From contig NZ_JAHUWT010000006.1 of assembly GCF_019218885.1 (NCBI RefSeq), forward strand, positions 222,233 to 286,232: 64,000 nucleotides of DNA, given 5' to 3'. The notes beneath the pieces were generated by a model. The model saw only the letters and a list, made by a program, of their open reading frames with translations, did no database searches and had not been told where the DNA came from. The translations under genes and the position numbers were made by a program. Shown in pieces: positions 33,784 through 42,753 of the stretch; within the stretch, counting starts at the first letter, position 1, and the number at the start of each line of letters is the position of its first letter. Source of the DNA: Bordetella sp. BOR01 (GTDB lineage Bacteria > Pseudomonadota > Gammaproteobacteria > Burkholderiales > Burkholderiaceae_B).

Positions 33784-34637
33784 CGGTGGCCTCCTTTGCG
33801 TACGCGGTGCCCATAGGACTGCGTGATCCGGTCAAACAGCACGGCCAGCACCACGATGCCCAGGCCGGCCAGCAGGCCGCGGCCCACTTCCAGTCGGTTG
33901 ATGCCCAGCAGCACTTCATAGCCCAGCCCGCGCGCGCCGATCATCGAGGCGATCACCACCATCGACAAGGCCATCATCGTGGTCTGGTTGACGCCGGCCA
34001 TGATGTTCGGCAGGGCCAGCGGCAACTGCACGCCGAACAACTGCTGGCGCGCCGTGGCGCCGAAGGCGCGCGAGGCCTCGAGCACTTCGCGGTCGACCAG
34101 GCGGATGCCCAGGTCGGTCAGGCGGATCAGCGGCGGCACGGCGTAGATCACCGTGGCGATGATGGCCGGGATCTTGCCCAGGCCGAACAGCATCACCACC
34201 GGGATCAGGTACACGAAACTGGGCATGGTTTGCATGATGTCCAGCAGCGGCAGCATGATCGAACGCAGCCAGTTGGCGCGTGCCATCAGCACGCCCACCG
34301 GAATGCCGATAATGACCGACAGGCCGGCGGCCATGATCATCAGCGCCAGCGTCTGCATGCCGGCGTCCCACAGGCCCAGCAAGCCGATCACGCACAGCAG
34401 CGCGCCCATGGCCACGCTCAGCCCGATACGGCGGCTGACGCCCCAGGCGATGGCGATGGTCACCGCCACCACCACCCACCACGGGGTGCTGCGCAGCACA
34501 TGCTCCAGCCACACCAGCACGTCCAGGAACGGTCGCGACATCGCCTCCAGCGTATCGGCATAGCGCGTGACCAGGTGATCGACGAATGTGTCGATGGCGC
34601 CGCGCACGGCGCGCGGCGGAATAATCTCAGGAAACAT
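33780..34637 (-). CDS. proW: Glycine betaine/proline ABC transporter permease
   Basis: Inner-membrane permease of 285 residues with six or seven hydrophobic segments. The ProW family loop VYAVPPLIRLTDLGIRLVD and ASRAFGATARQQLFGVQLPL (ATPase contact) are clear. The ATG at 34637 follows AAGGAG by six bases; the TTG just before it is not needed. It overlaps proV by ATGA. Upstream, 165 bases separate it from proX; that gap holds no gene or clear terminator. Confidence 0.93.
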   Translation of the reverse strand: MFPEIIPPRAVRGAIDTFVDHLVTRYADTLEAMSRPFLDVLVWLEHVLRSTPWWVVVAVTIAIAWGVSRRIGLSVAMGALLCVIGLLGLWDAGMQTLALMIMAAGLSVIIGIPVGVLMARANWLRSIMLPLLDIMQTMPSFVYLIPVVMLFGLGKIPAIIATVIYAVPPLIRLTDLGIRLVDREVLEASRAFGATARQQLFGVQLPLALPNIMAGVNQTTMMALSMVVIASMIGARGLGYEVLLGINRLEVGRGLLAGLGIVVLAVLFDRITQSYGHRVRKGGHR

Positions 34638-34802
34638 AGGCAACTCCTTACGGACGTGCCGTGGGCGATGCAGCCGGGCAAACAGCGGCCAGCCGCATGG
34701 CCCTCGACACGCGGGCCCCTGGCGGCGCGGCCATGGCCGCGCCCGGGATGTGCACCAGGCAAACCGGCGCCGCGCGCAGCACGGCGCGGCGCAAGGGCTT
34801 GC

Positions 34803-35804
34803 TTACAGCGCGGCCTGGACGCGCGTCGCGACCTCGGCGGGCACCCACTTGGTCCAGACATCGGACTTGTTCTTCAGGAACCATTGGGCGATGGCGGCAG
34901 AATCGTCGCCGGACTCTTCCATGTGCGCCAGGGTCTTGTCGACTTCAGGCAACGGGATGGAAACCTTGGACAGGAACTCGGTCAGTTGGGGCGCTTTCTG
35001 CGAAAACTCGGTATTGACCGCGGTGAACACGGGGTTCTCGGGGTAGGCGCTGGGCTGCGGATCGGCGCACTTGGGCGCGGTCAGGCACTTGTGCTTTTCC
35101 GCATCGTACGGCGGCAGTTCCAGCTTGACCAGATCCAGCGCCCCTACCAACGGCGTCGGATACCAGTAATAGAACACCACGTTCTGCTTGCGCTTGTAGG
35201 CCGAGGTCAGGGCCGCTTTCTGGGCCGCGCCGGTACCGGGCGAATACAGCGTGTAGGTATCGTCCAGCTTCAAGGCGTGGAACAGGTTGGTGCTGACGAC
35301 CTCGCAACCCCACCCGGCCGGGCAGCCATAGAACCGGCCCTTCGAGGGTTCTTCCGGATCTTTGAACTCATCCTTGAATTTGGGTAGGTCGGCGGCCGAC
35401 TTCAGTTCCGGCAGGCGCTCGGCGGTGTAGCGCGGAATGAACCAGGCTTCGCCGCCCATGTACACGTCGCCGATGCGCTTGACCTTGCCGGTCTTCTCGG
35501 CTTTTTCCCACGGATCAGACACGCTGTTCAGCCAGATCTCGGTGTTGATGTCCAGATCGCCGCGCTCGAGCGCGGCCAGGGCGGGCAGGGTCTCGGTGGG
35601 CAGGGTTTCGGTCTTGCAGCCGTAGCCCTTTTCCATGATGAAACGCTCGACATCGACCAGCACCAGGTTGGATTCCCAGTTCATGCCGCCGAACTTGACG
35701 GGACGGTCCAGTTCACACTTGGGTGCATCGGCCGCTTGGGCGACGCCGGCAAACGCAAAAAACACCGCCGCGGCGGCCAGGGTTTTGACAGGGGTAAAAC
35801 GCAT
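34803..35804 (-). CDS. proX: Glycine betaine/proline-binding periplasmic protein
   Basis: Binding protein of the OpuAC/ProX family, 333 residues. A signal peptide covers about 1-24 (VAQA). The mature part opens CELDRPVKFGGMNWESN and continues with GDLDINTEIWLNSVSD and GRFYGCPAGWGCEVVS, rich in the aromatic residues and cysteines that shape the betaine site in this family. The start at 35804 has GGAGG nine bases upstream. It is first in the operon (order X-W-V), so the binding protein can be made in excess of the membrane parts. Confidence 0.93.
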   Translation of the reverse strand: MRFTPVKTLAAAAVFFAFAGVAQAADAPKCELDRPVKFGGMNWESNLVLVDVERFIMEKGYGCKTETLPTETLPALAALERGDLDINTEIWLNSVSDPWEKAEKTGKVKRIGDVYMGGEAWFIPRYTAERLPELKSAADLPKFKDEFKDPEEPSKGRFYGCPAGWGCEVVSTNLFHALKLDDTYTLYSPGTGAAQKAALTSAYKRKQNVVFYYWYPTPLVGALDLVKLELPPYDAEKHKCLTAPKCADPQPSAYPENPVFTAVNTEFSQKAPQLTEFLSKVSIPLPEVDKTLAHMEESGDDSAAIAQWFLKNKSDVWTKWVPAEVATRVQAAL

Positions 35805-36260
35805 TGGATTTTGCCTCCATAGGTTCAAGGACACAACGGCAGCGGGTCGCGCTGTGCTATGCCGTGGAGCTAAGGGGGGTTGTGCGGAAGACGGGCAGAA
35901 CCGCCAATACAAACCGACACTAGCAGCAAGACGCGAGGCCGGAAGCGGCGACGATCTTGTTCAGACAGCAGGCCCGACGCATGATCAAAATGGCCAACGA
36001 CGGACTGACAGTAAATTGAATGAAACTAAATGAAGAAGCCGGCATCTTAGCCGATTTTGCAGCGGCCACCAACCACAAGACTGAAAATTCTTGATACAAA
36101 CCGCCAAGAATTGCCTAGGGAAACCACTAATTCCCGGGCGCCATAGCCCCGCAGCACGCGGTATTGCGGCGCAACATGATATTGGAATATTTAGTTTCTT
36201 CTAATTTCTAATAGACAAATCTTGCCCGCCTGGACAGCTATTTTTCCGTGTCGGGATGCC
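35805..36260. other. Intergenic region upstream of proX, no gene seen
   Basis: About 450 bases with lower GC than the surroundings, particularly 35990-36110 and 36170-36245. No open frame with family features or ribosome site is present. The proX promoter must lie here, and osmotic control would act through it, but I could not choose -35/-10 boxes reliably. Confidence 0.5.
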
Positions 36261-36292
36261 CGGTGCCAGGCACCCAAGAGCGCCTGGCACCG
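36261..36292. repeat. Palindromic repeat/hairpin downstream of the CFA synthase gene
   Basis: Perfect 11-base arms CGGTGCCAGGC and GCCTGGCACCG with a 10-base loop, 23 bases beyond the stop of the CFA synthase gene. It resembles the GGTGYCAGGC palindromes elsewhere in the window and likely acts as the transcript end of the CFA gene; there is no strong T-tract. Confidence 0.7.
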
Positions 36293-36314
36293 TCCTGATG
36301 AGTGAACCACCCAC

Positions 36315-37574
36315 TCAAGGCTCGGCATACATGTAGCTGCGCCGCCACGGATAGGCCAGGTCGGCGGGGTTGTCCAGTTCATCGGGCCGGCCGGTGGCCG
36401 GGCTGGTGCCCAGGATCTGGTGCAGCGCGATCCAGCCGTGCTCGAACGCCATGGCGCAGCCGGCCAGGTACAGGCGGTAGGCACGCAGCGACCGTGCCCC
36501 TTGCTCGCCCTTGAGCACCAGGGTGGCATCGGCCAGCCTGGCCTCGAGCGCATCGCTCCAGGCCCACAGGGTGCGGGCGTAATGAGGCCGCAGGTTTTCC
36601 ACGTCCACGGCTTCCAGCCCGCCGTTGGTTACGGCTTCCATCACGCTGCTGACGTGGGTCAGTTCGCCGCCGGGGAAAATGTACTTTTCGATGAACTCGC
36701 CCATTCCACTGCCCAGCTCGCCGTTGTACAGCCCGGCGGCGGTGATGCCGTGGTTCATGATCAGCCCGCCCGGCTTGACCAGGCGGCGCAGCTTGGCAAA
36801 GTAGCCCGGCAATTGCGCCCTGCCCACGTGTTCGAACATGCCCACCGAAGCCAGCTTGTCGTAGGGCTGCGACTCATCCAGCTTGCGGTAATCGAGCAGT
36901 TCCATGCGCACCCTGCCCGACAGGCCTTTTTCCTGGATCAGCTTGTTCACGTAGGCATGCTGGTTGCGCGACAGGGTGATGCCGGTGCCGTCCACCCCGT
37001 AATTCTCGGCCGCCCACAGCAGCAGCCCGCCCCAGCCCGCCCCCACATCCAGGAAACGCTCGCCGGCCTGCAGGCGCAGCTTGCGGCAGATGTGATCCAG
37101 CTTGGCCTCTTGCGCCTGCGCCAGGTCCATGTCTTGTGTGCGGTAATAAGCGCAGGAATACACCCGGCGCGGGTCCAGCCACAGGGCATAGAAGTCGTCG
37201 GACAGGTCGTAATGGAACTCGATCTGCTTGGCATCGCGCTCGATGGAGTGCCGCCAGACCGAGATGACCCTGCGCACCAGCTCGGTCAGCCAGCCTCCGC
37301 GGGCGGCTTCGACCGGCGACCCGGGCAATAGCGCCGAGGCCGCCTCCATCACGTGGCGCATGTTGCCTTGTATATCAATGCGGCCTTCGACGTAGTCTTG
37401 GCCCAGCACACCAACGGCACCTTCGGCCAAGTGCGCCAGGGCGGCCTTGTCGCGGGCCACGAAGCGCACTTGCGGGTCGGCCTGGCCGACCACGGTTCCA
37501 TCGGGCAGTTCCATTTGCACGGTAACCGGCAAGGACTGCAATTTGCGTTCTACAACAGACAGCAAAGGATTCAC
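36315..37574 (-). CDS. cfa: Cyclopropane-fatty-acyl-phospholipid synthase
   Basis: Adds a methylene group from SAM across the double bond of membrane phospholipid acyl chains, giving acid and stress resistance. The protein has 419 residues; IEFHYDLSDDFYALWLD at 118-134 is the substrate-side motif, SCAYY at 140-144 holds the family cysteine, and LDVGAGWGG at 175-183 is the SAM loop. A GTG start at 37574 is chosen because GGGGAG lies five bases upstream and the family begins there; the open frame continues almost 100 codons upstream into the divergent exporter gene, which is not credible. Confidence 0.92.
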   Translation of the reverse strand: MNPLLSVVERKLQSLPVTVQMELPDGTVVGQADPQVRFVARDKAALAHLAEGAVGVLGQDYVEGRIDIQGNMRHVMEAASALLPGSPVEAARGGWLTELVRRVISVWRHSIERDAKQIEFHYDLSDDFYALWLDPRRVYSCAYYRTQDMDLAQAQEAKLDHICRKLRLQAGERFLDVGAGWGGLLLWAAENYGVDGTGITLSRNQHAYVNKLIQEKGLSGRVRMELLDYRKLDESQPYDKLASVGMFEHVGRAQLPGYFAKLRRLVKPGGLIMNHGITAAGLYNGELGSGMGEFIEKYIFPGGELTHVSSVMEAVTNGGLEAVDVENLRPHYARTLWAWSDALEARLADATLVLKGEQGARSLRAYRLYLAGCAMAFEHGWIALHQILGTSPATGRPDELDNPADLAYPWRRSYMYAEP

Positions 37575-37713
37575 AGCTTCTCCCCGACATGAAAAGAACC
37601 CGGCAACTTTATCGGAAACGATTGCCAACCGTAAGGCCCCGCAACCCGTGATAAAGTCGTCGGCTTGCCGTCGATCGCTGTTGCCTCGGCGGCATAGGTC
37701 CATCCCCCACCTC

Positions 37714-38919
37714 ATGCTACCCCAATCCTTATCCCGCAGCCTGCCCGGCTGGCTTGTCCTGATGGGCATGCTGACGGCCATCGGGCCGTTCTCCATCGAC
37801 ATGTACCTGCCGGCGTTCCCGGCCATCGCCGGCAGCCTGCAAGTGCCGCGCGGCGACGTCGAGCGCACGCTGGCGGCCTACCTGATCGGCCTGGCCATGG
37901 CCCAGGTGGTCTATGGCCCGCTGGCCGACCGCTACGGGCGCAAGAAGCCGATGCTGGCCGGGCTGGCCCTGTACGCGGCCGCCTCGCTGGGCTGCGCCCT
38001 GGCCACCAGCATCGAGATCCTGACCCTGTGCCGTGTGCTGCAGGCCCTGGGCGGGGCGGCCGGCGTGGTAATCCCGCGCGCGGTCATCCGCGACCACTAC
38101 GAAACCCAGGATGCCGCGCGCGCCATGTCGCTGCTGATGCTGATCATGGGGCTGGCACCGATCCTGGCGCCGCTGGCCGGCGGGCAGTTGTTGCTGGTGG
38201 TGGGCTGGCGCAGCCTGTTCTGGCTGATGGCGGCCGGCGCGCTGGTCATGATGGCCGCCACCGCCCTGGTCATGCGGGAATCGCTAGCGCCCCACCGCGT
38301 GCAGCCGCTCAGCGCCGCCTCGATCGCCCGCAATTACACGGCCCTGGTACGGCACCGCGGCTTCATGGCGCACAGCCTGGCGGGCGGCTTCGGGCAGGCG
38401 GGCATGTTCGCCTACATCATCAGTTCGCCGCGGCTGTTCATCGAGTTCTATGGCATCGATCCGCAGCACTACGGACTGTTGTTCGGCGCCAACGCCGCCG
38501 GCCTGATCGTCGGTTCGCAGATCAGCGCCCGGCTGCTGCGCACCCATACCCCGCTGCAACTGCAGCGCGGCGCCCTGCACGCGCTGGCCGCGGCCAGCCT
38601 GGCGATGCTGGCGCTTGCCCTGGCCGGCCTGATGACCCTGCCGCTGCTGATGGCATGCTTGGTGGGCTATATGTTCAGCCAGGGTTTCGTGAACCCCAAT
38701 TCGGCGGCGCTGGCCCTGTCCGAACAAGGCTCGCGGCTGGGCGTGGGCTCGGCGTTGCTGGGCACGCTGCAATTGTCGTGCAGCGCCGTGGCAGGCTTCG
38801 TAGTCAGCGTCTGGCAGGCCGCCGGGCCCCTGCCCCTGGCCACCGTGCTGGCGTGCTGCGCCTGCCTGTCGTGGCTGTGCGGCCGCATCGCCCGTAGCCT
38901 GGCGCGCCCGGGTGCTTGA
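37714..38919 (+). CDS. Bcr/CflA family drug resistance MFS exporter
   Basis: Inner-membrane exporter of 401 residues with 12 predicted spans. The family start GPFSIDMYLPAFPAIAGSL (24-42) and the MFS loop GPLADRYGRKKPML (70-83) are clear, as are VIPRAVIRDHYE and the repeated half. Members export drugs or amino acids such as cysteine by proton antiport. It diverges from the CFA synthase gene, with 139 bases between starts; the ribosome site is weak. Its stop codon overlaps the -35 box of the rpmB promoter. Confidence 0.9.
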   Translation: MLPQSLSRSLPGWLVLMGMLTAIGPFSIDMYLPAFPAIAGSLQVPRGDVERTLAAYLIGLAMAQVVYGPLADRYGRKKPMLAGLALYAAASLGCALATSIEILTLCRVLQALGGAAGVVIPRAVIRDHYETQDAARAMSLLMLIMGLAPILAPLAGGQLLLVVGWRSLFWLMAAGALVMMAATALVMRESLAPHRVQPLSAASIARNYTALVRHRGFMAHSLAGGFGQAGMFAYIISSPRLFIEFYGIDPQHYGLLFGANAAGLIVGSQISARLLRTHTPLQLQRGALHALAAASLAMLALALAGLMTLPLLMACLVGYMFSQGFVNPNSAALALSEQGSRLGVGSALLGTLQLSCSAVAGFVVSVWQAAGPLPLATVLACCACLSWLCGRIARSLARPGA

Positions 38920-38945
38920 TTTTTCTACGTATTTCGTATTAGAAT
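38916..38945 (+). promoter_or_regulatory. Promoter of rpmB-rpmG
   Basis: TTGATT at 38916-38921 and TAGAAT at 38940-38945 are separated by 18 bases in an AT-rich segment, a good sigma-70 match. The -35 box overlaps the stop of the MFS gene. The leader to the rpmB start would be about 175 bases, long for a ribosomal protein gene. Confidence 0.6.
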
Positions 38946-39126
38946 AGCCAGCTTCACCTGAAGTTTTTCCCGTGAGCAGCTTACTATGCTTTGTGGCTGC
39001 CACTTTCGACCCCATCCCCGTGTATAGGGTGGCAGGCAGCGGGTATAAGCACGGGCCAGCCCACTGGCGGCCCTCCACCTGTCTTTCCTTCCCCATGCGC
39101 GGCCAAGAATACTTAGAGGTAAAACA

Positions 39127-39363
39127 ATGGCACGCGTATGCCAAGTAACTGGCAAAGGCCCGATGACGGGCAACAACGTTTCGCACGCTAACAACAAGAC
39201 CAAGCGTCGCTTCCTGCCCAACCTGCAATCGCGCCGGTTCTGGGTCGAAAGCGAAAACCGCTGGGTTCGCCTGCGTGTTTCCGCCAAGGCCATCCGCACC
39301 ATCGACAAGAACGGCATCGACGCCGTCCTGGCCGACCTGCGCGCCCGCGGCGAACTGGCCTGA
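39127..39363 (+). CDS. rpmB: 50S ribosomal protein L28
   Basis: Large-subunit protein of 78 residues. [20 protein letters not shown], the L28 N-terminus, and the lysine/arginine-rich [13 protein letters not shown] are unmistakable. AGAGGTAAAACA precedes the start. L33 follows after 35 bases, the usual rpmB-rpmG pair. Confidence 0.98.
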   Translation: MARVCQVTGKGPMTGNNVSHANNKTKRRFLPNLQSRRFWVESENRWVRLRVSAKAIRTIDKNGIDAVLADLRARGELA

Positions 39364-39398
39364 TCCGGCCCGCCCTCATCGACATCTAGGAGCACGAC

Positions 39399-39566
39399 AT
39401 GGCCAAAGGTATCCGCGAAAAAATCAAGCTCGAGTCCACCGCCGGCACGGGCCACTTCTACACGACCACCAAGAACAAGCGCAACATGCCCGAGAAGATG
39501 CTGATCAAGAAATTTGATCCGGTCGCTCGCAAGCACGTTGACTACAAAGAAACCAAGCTGAAGTAA
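39399..39566 (+). CDS. rpmG: 50S ribosomal protein L33
   Basis: Large-subunit protein of 55 residues, [19 protein letters not shown] to the C-terminal [10 protein letters not shown]. It lacks the CxxC zinc pairs, so it is the zinc-independent form. TAGGAGCACGAC provides the ribosome site. It ends 27 bases before a strong terminator. Confidence 0.98.
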   Translation: MAKGIREKIKLESTAGTGHFYTTTKNKRNMPEKMLIKKFDPVARKHVDYKETKLK

Positions 39567-39592
39567 TCCAGCGGGTTTTGAGTATAGTTATA

Positions 39593-39623
39593 CGGCCCTG
39601 CTTATGGCGGGGCCGTTTTTTTT
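39593..39623 (+). terminator. Rho-independent terminator of rpmB-rpmG
   Basis: A 9-bp stem (CGGCCCTGC with GCGGGGCCG, one G-T pair) with a 5-base loop, followed by eight T. It ends the ribosomal protein transcript 39 bases before the next gene. Confidence 0.92.
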
Positions 39624-39661
39624 CGTCTGCCCACGCCACCTTACCCGCCCCGCCGACCGCC

Positions 39662-40876
39662 ATGCTTCGACCCCTGACCCTGCTGCGCACCGCCGCATTC
39701 GCGGCCGCGCTGGCCATGCTGCCCACGGCCTACGCCAAGAACGGCGCGCCGCCCATTCGCATCGGCGAAATCAATAGCTACAAGGCCATTCCCGCCTTCC
39801 TCGACCCCTATAAAAAGGGCTGGCAACTGGCGCTGGAACAGGTCAATGCCCAGGGCGGCGTCCTGGGCCGCCCCCTGCAGGTGATCTGGCGCGATGACAA
39901 CGGCAACCCCGGCGATTCGGTGCGCGCCGCGCAAGAACTGATCACCCGCGAAAAGGTCGACCTGCTGTTCGGCGGCTTTCTGTCGCATACCGGCCTGGCG
40001 CTGGCCGATTTCGCCAAGCAGCGCAAGGTGTTTTTCCTGGCGGCCGAGCCCCTGACCGACAAGATCACCTGGCAAGACGGCAACCGCTACACCTACCGGC
40101 TGCGCCCCTCCACCTGGATGCACATCGCCGCGCTGGCCCCCAAGGCCCTGGCGCTGCGCAAGCAGCGCTGGGCGCTGGTGTACCCCAACTATGAATACGG
40201 CCAGTCCGCCGTGGCCACGTTCAAGGCCATGATGACCTCGTTCCAGCCCGACATCGAATTCGTGGCCGAACAGGCCGTGCCGCTGGGCAAGATCGACGCC
40301 GGCGCAGTGGTGCAGGCACTGGCCGACGCCAAGCCCGATGCCATTTTCAATGTGCTGTTCGCGGCCGACCTGACCCGCTTCGTGCGCGAAGGCAATACCC
40401 GCGGCCTGTTCGAAGACCGCGCGGTCGTGTCGGTGCTGACCGGCGAGCCCGAATACCTGGAACCGCTGGGCGCCGACAGCCCCACCGGCTGGATCGTCAC
40501 CGGCTATCCCTGGTATGCCATCGATACGCCTGAACACAAGGCCTTTGCCGAAGCCTATCGCAAGCGCTACAACGAGTCGCCCAAGGTCGGCTCGGTGGTG
40601 GGCTACGCGTCGCTGATGTCGATTGCGGCAGGCATCGAGCAGGCCGGCACCACCGATACCGAAAAACTGGTCGACGCCTTTGCCGGCCTGCAGGTCGGCA
40701 CGCCCTTCGGCCCGGTCACTTACCGTGCCATCGACCATCAATCCACCATGGGCGTCTACGTGGGCGTGACCGCGCTGCAAGACGGCCAGGGCATCATGAA
40801 AGACTTCACCTACCTGGACGGCAGCCGCCTGCAGCCGCCCGACCAATACGTGCGGCAACTGCGCCCAGCGCCCTGA
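39662..40876 (+). CDS. Branched-chain amino acid/amide-type ABC transporter binding protein
   Basis: Periplasmic binding protein of 404 residues, signal peptide about 1-25 (PTAYA). IRIGEINSYKAIPAFLDPYK opens the mature domain and GWQLALEQVNAQGGVLGRPLQ follows; the type I fold pattern is clear. The sequence is closer to amide or aromatic-acid binding members than to LivJ, so the ligand is open. The stop overlaps the first base of the fused permease start (TGATG). It is the first gene of a three-gene importer unit. Confidence 0.9.
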   Translation: MLRPLTLLRTAAFAAALAMLPTAYAKNGAPPIRIGEINSYKAIPAFLDPYKKGWQLALEQVNAQGGVLGRPLQVIWRDDNGNPGDSVRAAQELITREKVDLLFGGFLSHTGLALADFAKQRKVFFLAAEPLTDKITWQDGNRYTYRLRPSTWMHIAALAPKALALRKQRWALVYPNYEYGQSAVATFKAMMTSFQPDIEFVAEQAVPLGKIDAGAVVQALADAKPDAIFNVLFAADLTRFVREGNTRGLFEDRAVVSVLTGEPEYLEPLGADSPTGWIVTGYPWYAIDTPEHKAFAEAYRKRYNESPKVGSVVGYASLMSIAAGIEQAGTTDTEKLVDAFAGLQVGTPFGPVTYRAIDHQSTMGVYVGVTALQDGQGIMKDFTYLDGSRLQPPDQYVRQLRPAP

Positions 40877-42753
40877 TGAACCTGACCGGCCTGCTGCTGC
40901 AACTGCTCAACGGCCTGGCCGAAGCCAGCGCGCTGTTTCTGGTGGCAGCCGGGTTGTCGCTTATTTTCGGCGTTACCCGCATCGTCAACTTCGCACACGG
41001 GTCGTTCTACATGCTGGGCGTCTACCTGGCATGGACCCTGACCGGCTGGCTGGGCGGCTCGGCGCTGGGCTATTGGGTGGCGCTGCCGCTGGCGGCACTG
41101 GCAGTAGGCCTGCTGGGCGCCGCCATCGAAATACTGGTGCTGCGGCGCATCTACCGCGCCCCCGAACTCTTTCAATTGCTGGCCACGTTTGCGCTGGTGC
41201 TGGTCATCGGCGACGCGGCGCTGGCGCTGTGGGGCCCCACCGACCTGTTCGCCGCCCGCGCCCCCGGGCTGGACGGCGCCGTGCCGATCCTGGGACGGCG
41301 CTTTCCGCAGTACGACCTGCTGCTGATCGTATTGGGCCCGGTCGTGCTGGGCCTGCTGTGGCTGTTGCTGATGCGCACGCGCTGGGGCCGGCTGCTGCGG
41401 GCCGCGGCCGAAAACCGCAACATGCTGGCGGCGCTGGGCGTCAACCAGGCCTGGCTGTTCACCTCGGCCTTCGCGCTGGGGGCATTCCTGGCCGGACTGG
41501 GCGGCGCCATGGCGGCACCGCGCACGCCCGCCACGCTGGGGCTCGACCTGGAAATCATAGCCAGCGCCTTCGTGGTGGTGGTGGTGGGCGGGCTGGGCTC
41601 GGTACCGGGCGCCTTCCTGGCTGCGCTATTGATCTGCCTGGCCAAGGCCATATTCGTGTACGCGGGCCAGACCCAGATCGGACCATGGACATTCAATTTA
41701 TCCAAGCTGACGCTGGTGGCCGAGTTCGCGGTCATGGCCATCGTGCTGGTGCTGCGGCCCTGGGGGCTGCTGGGCAAGCCGCCCGAACCATCCGGCACCG
41801 CTGTCGCCGCCGCGCAACCCTTGGCGCCAGCCTCGCGCCGCGTGCGCCTGGCTTATGCGGCGCTGCTGCTTGCGCTCTTGGCCTTGCCGCTGGCCGATGC
41901 CGCCTGGCCCTACCTGACCGTGCTCTTTACCGAGATCCTGATCGCCGCCCTGTTCGCGGCCAGCCTGCACTTCCTGATCGGGCCGGCCGGCATGACCTCG
42001 TTCGGGCACGCCGCCTGGTTCGGACTGGGCGCCTATGGCGCCGCCTTGTTGCTGAAGCTGGCCGCCCTGCCCATGGAGGCCGCACTGCTGGCCGGGCCGC
42101 TGGCAGCCGTGCTGGGCGCGCTGCTGTTCGGCTGGTTCTGCGTGCGGCTGTCGGGGGTCTACCTGGCCATGCTGACCCTGGCCTGCGCACAAATCCTGTG
42201 GGCGCTGGTCTACCAATGGGACGGCGTCACCGGCGGCAGCAATGGACTGATCGGCCTGTGGCCATCCGACTGGCTGTCCAGCGGCCCGGCGTACTACTAC
42301 GCCAGCCTGGTGCTGTGCGTGGCGGGCATCGCCTGGCTGCGGCGCCTGGTCTTCTCGCCGCTGGGCTATGCGCTGCGCGGCGCGCGCGATTCCACCCTGC
42401 GTGCGCAGGCCATCGGCATCAATGTGCAGCGCGTCCAGTGGGCAGGCTTTACCGCGGCGGCACTGGCTGCCGGCCTGGCCGGCTCGCTGTATGCCTTTTC
42501 CAAGGGCAGCATCGCCCCTGACGTGCTCGGCGTGGGCCGCTCGGTCGATGGGCTGGTGATGGTGCTGCTGGGCGGCGTGCAGGCCCTGGCGGGCCCGCTG
42601 GCCGGCGCGGCCGCCTACACCTGGCTGCAGGACACGGCCGCGCGCCTGACCGAATACTGGCACGCAGTGCTGGGCCTGGCGGTGCTGGCGCTGGTCATGG
42701 CGCGTCCCGATGGCCTGGCCGGCATTGCATTGCGCCGCAAGGCTCGCCCATGA
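40876..42753 (+). CDS. Fused LivH-LivM ABC transporter permease
   Basis: Inner-membrane protein of 625 residues in which both permeases of a Liv-type importer are one chain. Residues 1 to about 295 are LivH-like (LIFGVTRIVNFAHGSFYMLG; ALGVNQAWLFTSAFALGAFL as ATPase loop); a linker rich in Ala and Pro (GKPPEPSGTAVAAAQPL) joins residues about 320-620, which are LivM-like (FLIGPAGMTSFGHAAWFGLG; ALRGARDSTLRAQAIGINVQ). Fused permeases are known but less common. The reading frame is continuous with no sign of error, and its stop overlaps the ATPase start by ATGA. Confidence 0.92.
   Translation: MNLTGLLLQLLNGLAEASALFLVAAGLSLIFGVTRIVNFAHGSFYMLGVYLAWTLTGWLGGSALGYWVALPLAALAVGLLGAAIEILVLRRIYRAPELFQLLATFALVLVIGDAALALWGPTDLFAARAPGLDGAVPILGRRFPQYDLLLIVLGPVVLGLLWLLLMRTRWGRLLRAAAENRNMLAALGVNQAWLFTSAFALGAFLAGLGGAMAAPRTPATLGLDLEIIASAFVVVVVGGLGSVPGAFLAALLICLAKAIFVYAGQTQIGPWTFNLSKLTLVAEFAVMAIVLVLRPWGLLGKPPEPSGTAVAAAQPLAPASRRVRLAYAALLLALLALPLADAAWPYLTVLFTEILIAALFAASLHFLIGPAGMTSFGHAAWFGLGAYGAALLLKLAALPMEAALLAGPLAAVLGALLFGWFCVRLSGVYLAMLTLACAQILWALVYQWDGVTGGSNGLIGLWPSDWLSSGPAYYYASLVLCVAGIAWLRRLVFSPLGYALRGARDSTLRAQAIGINVQRVQWAGFTAAALAAGLAGSLYAFSKGSIAPDVLGVGRSVDGLVMVLLGGVQALAGPLAGAAAYTWLQDTAARLTEYWHAVLGLAVLALVMARPDGLAGIALRRKARP

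Noticed and set aside
37575..37868. N-terminal extension of the CFA synthase open frame
   Set aside because: It would overlap the divergent MFS gene and lacks family sequence; a GTG at 37574 with GGGGAG upstream fits.
40876..42753. Fused permease as a sequencing or assembly error
   Set aside because: The frame is continuous, with a proline/alanine linker of normal composition between the halves and an ATGA overlap to the next gene.
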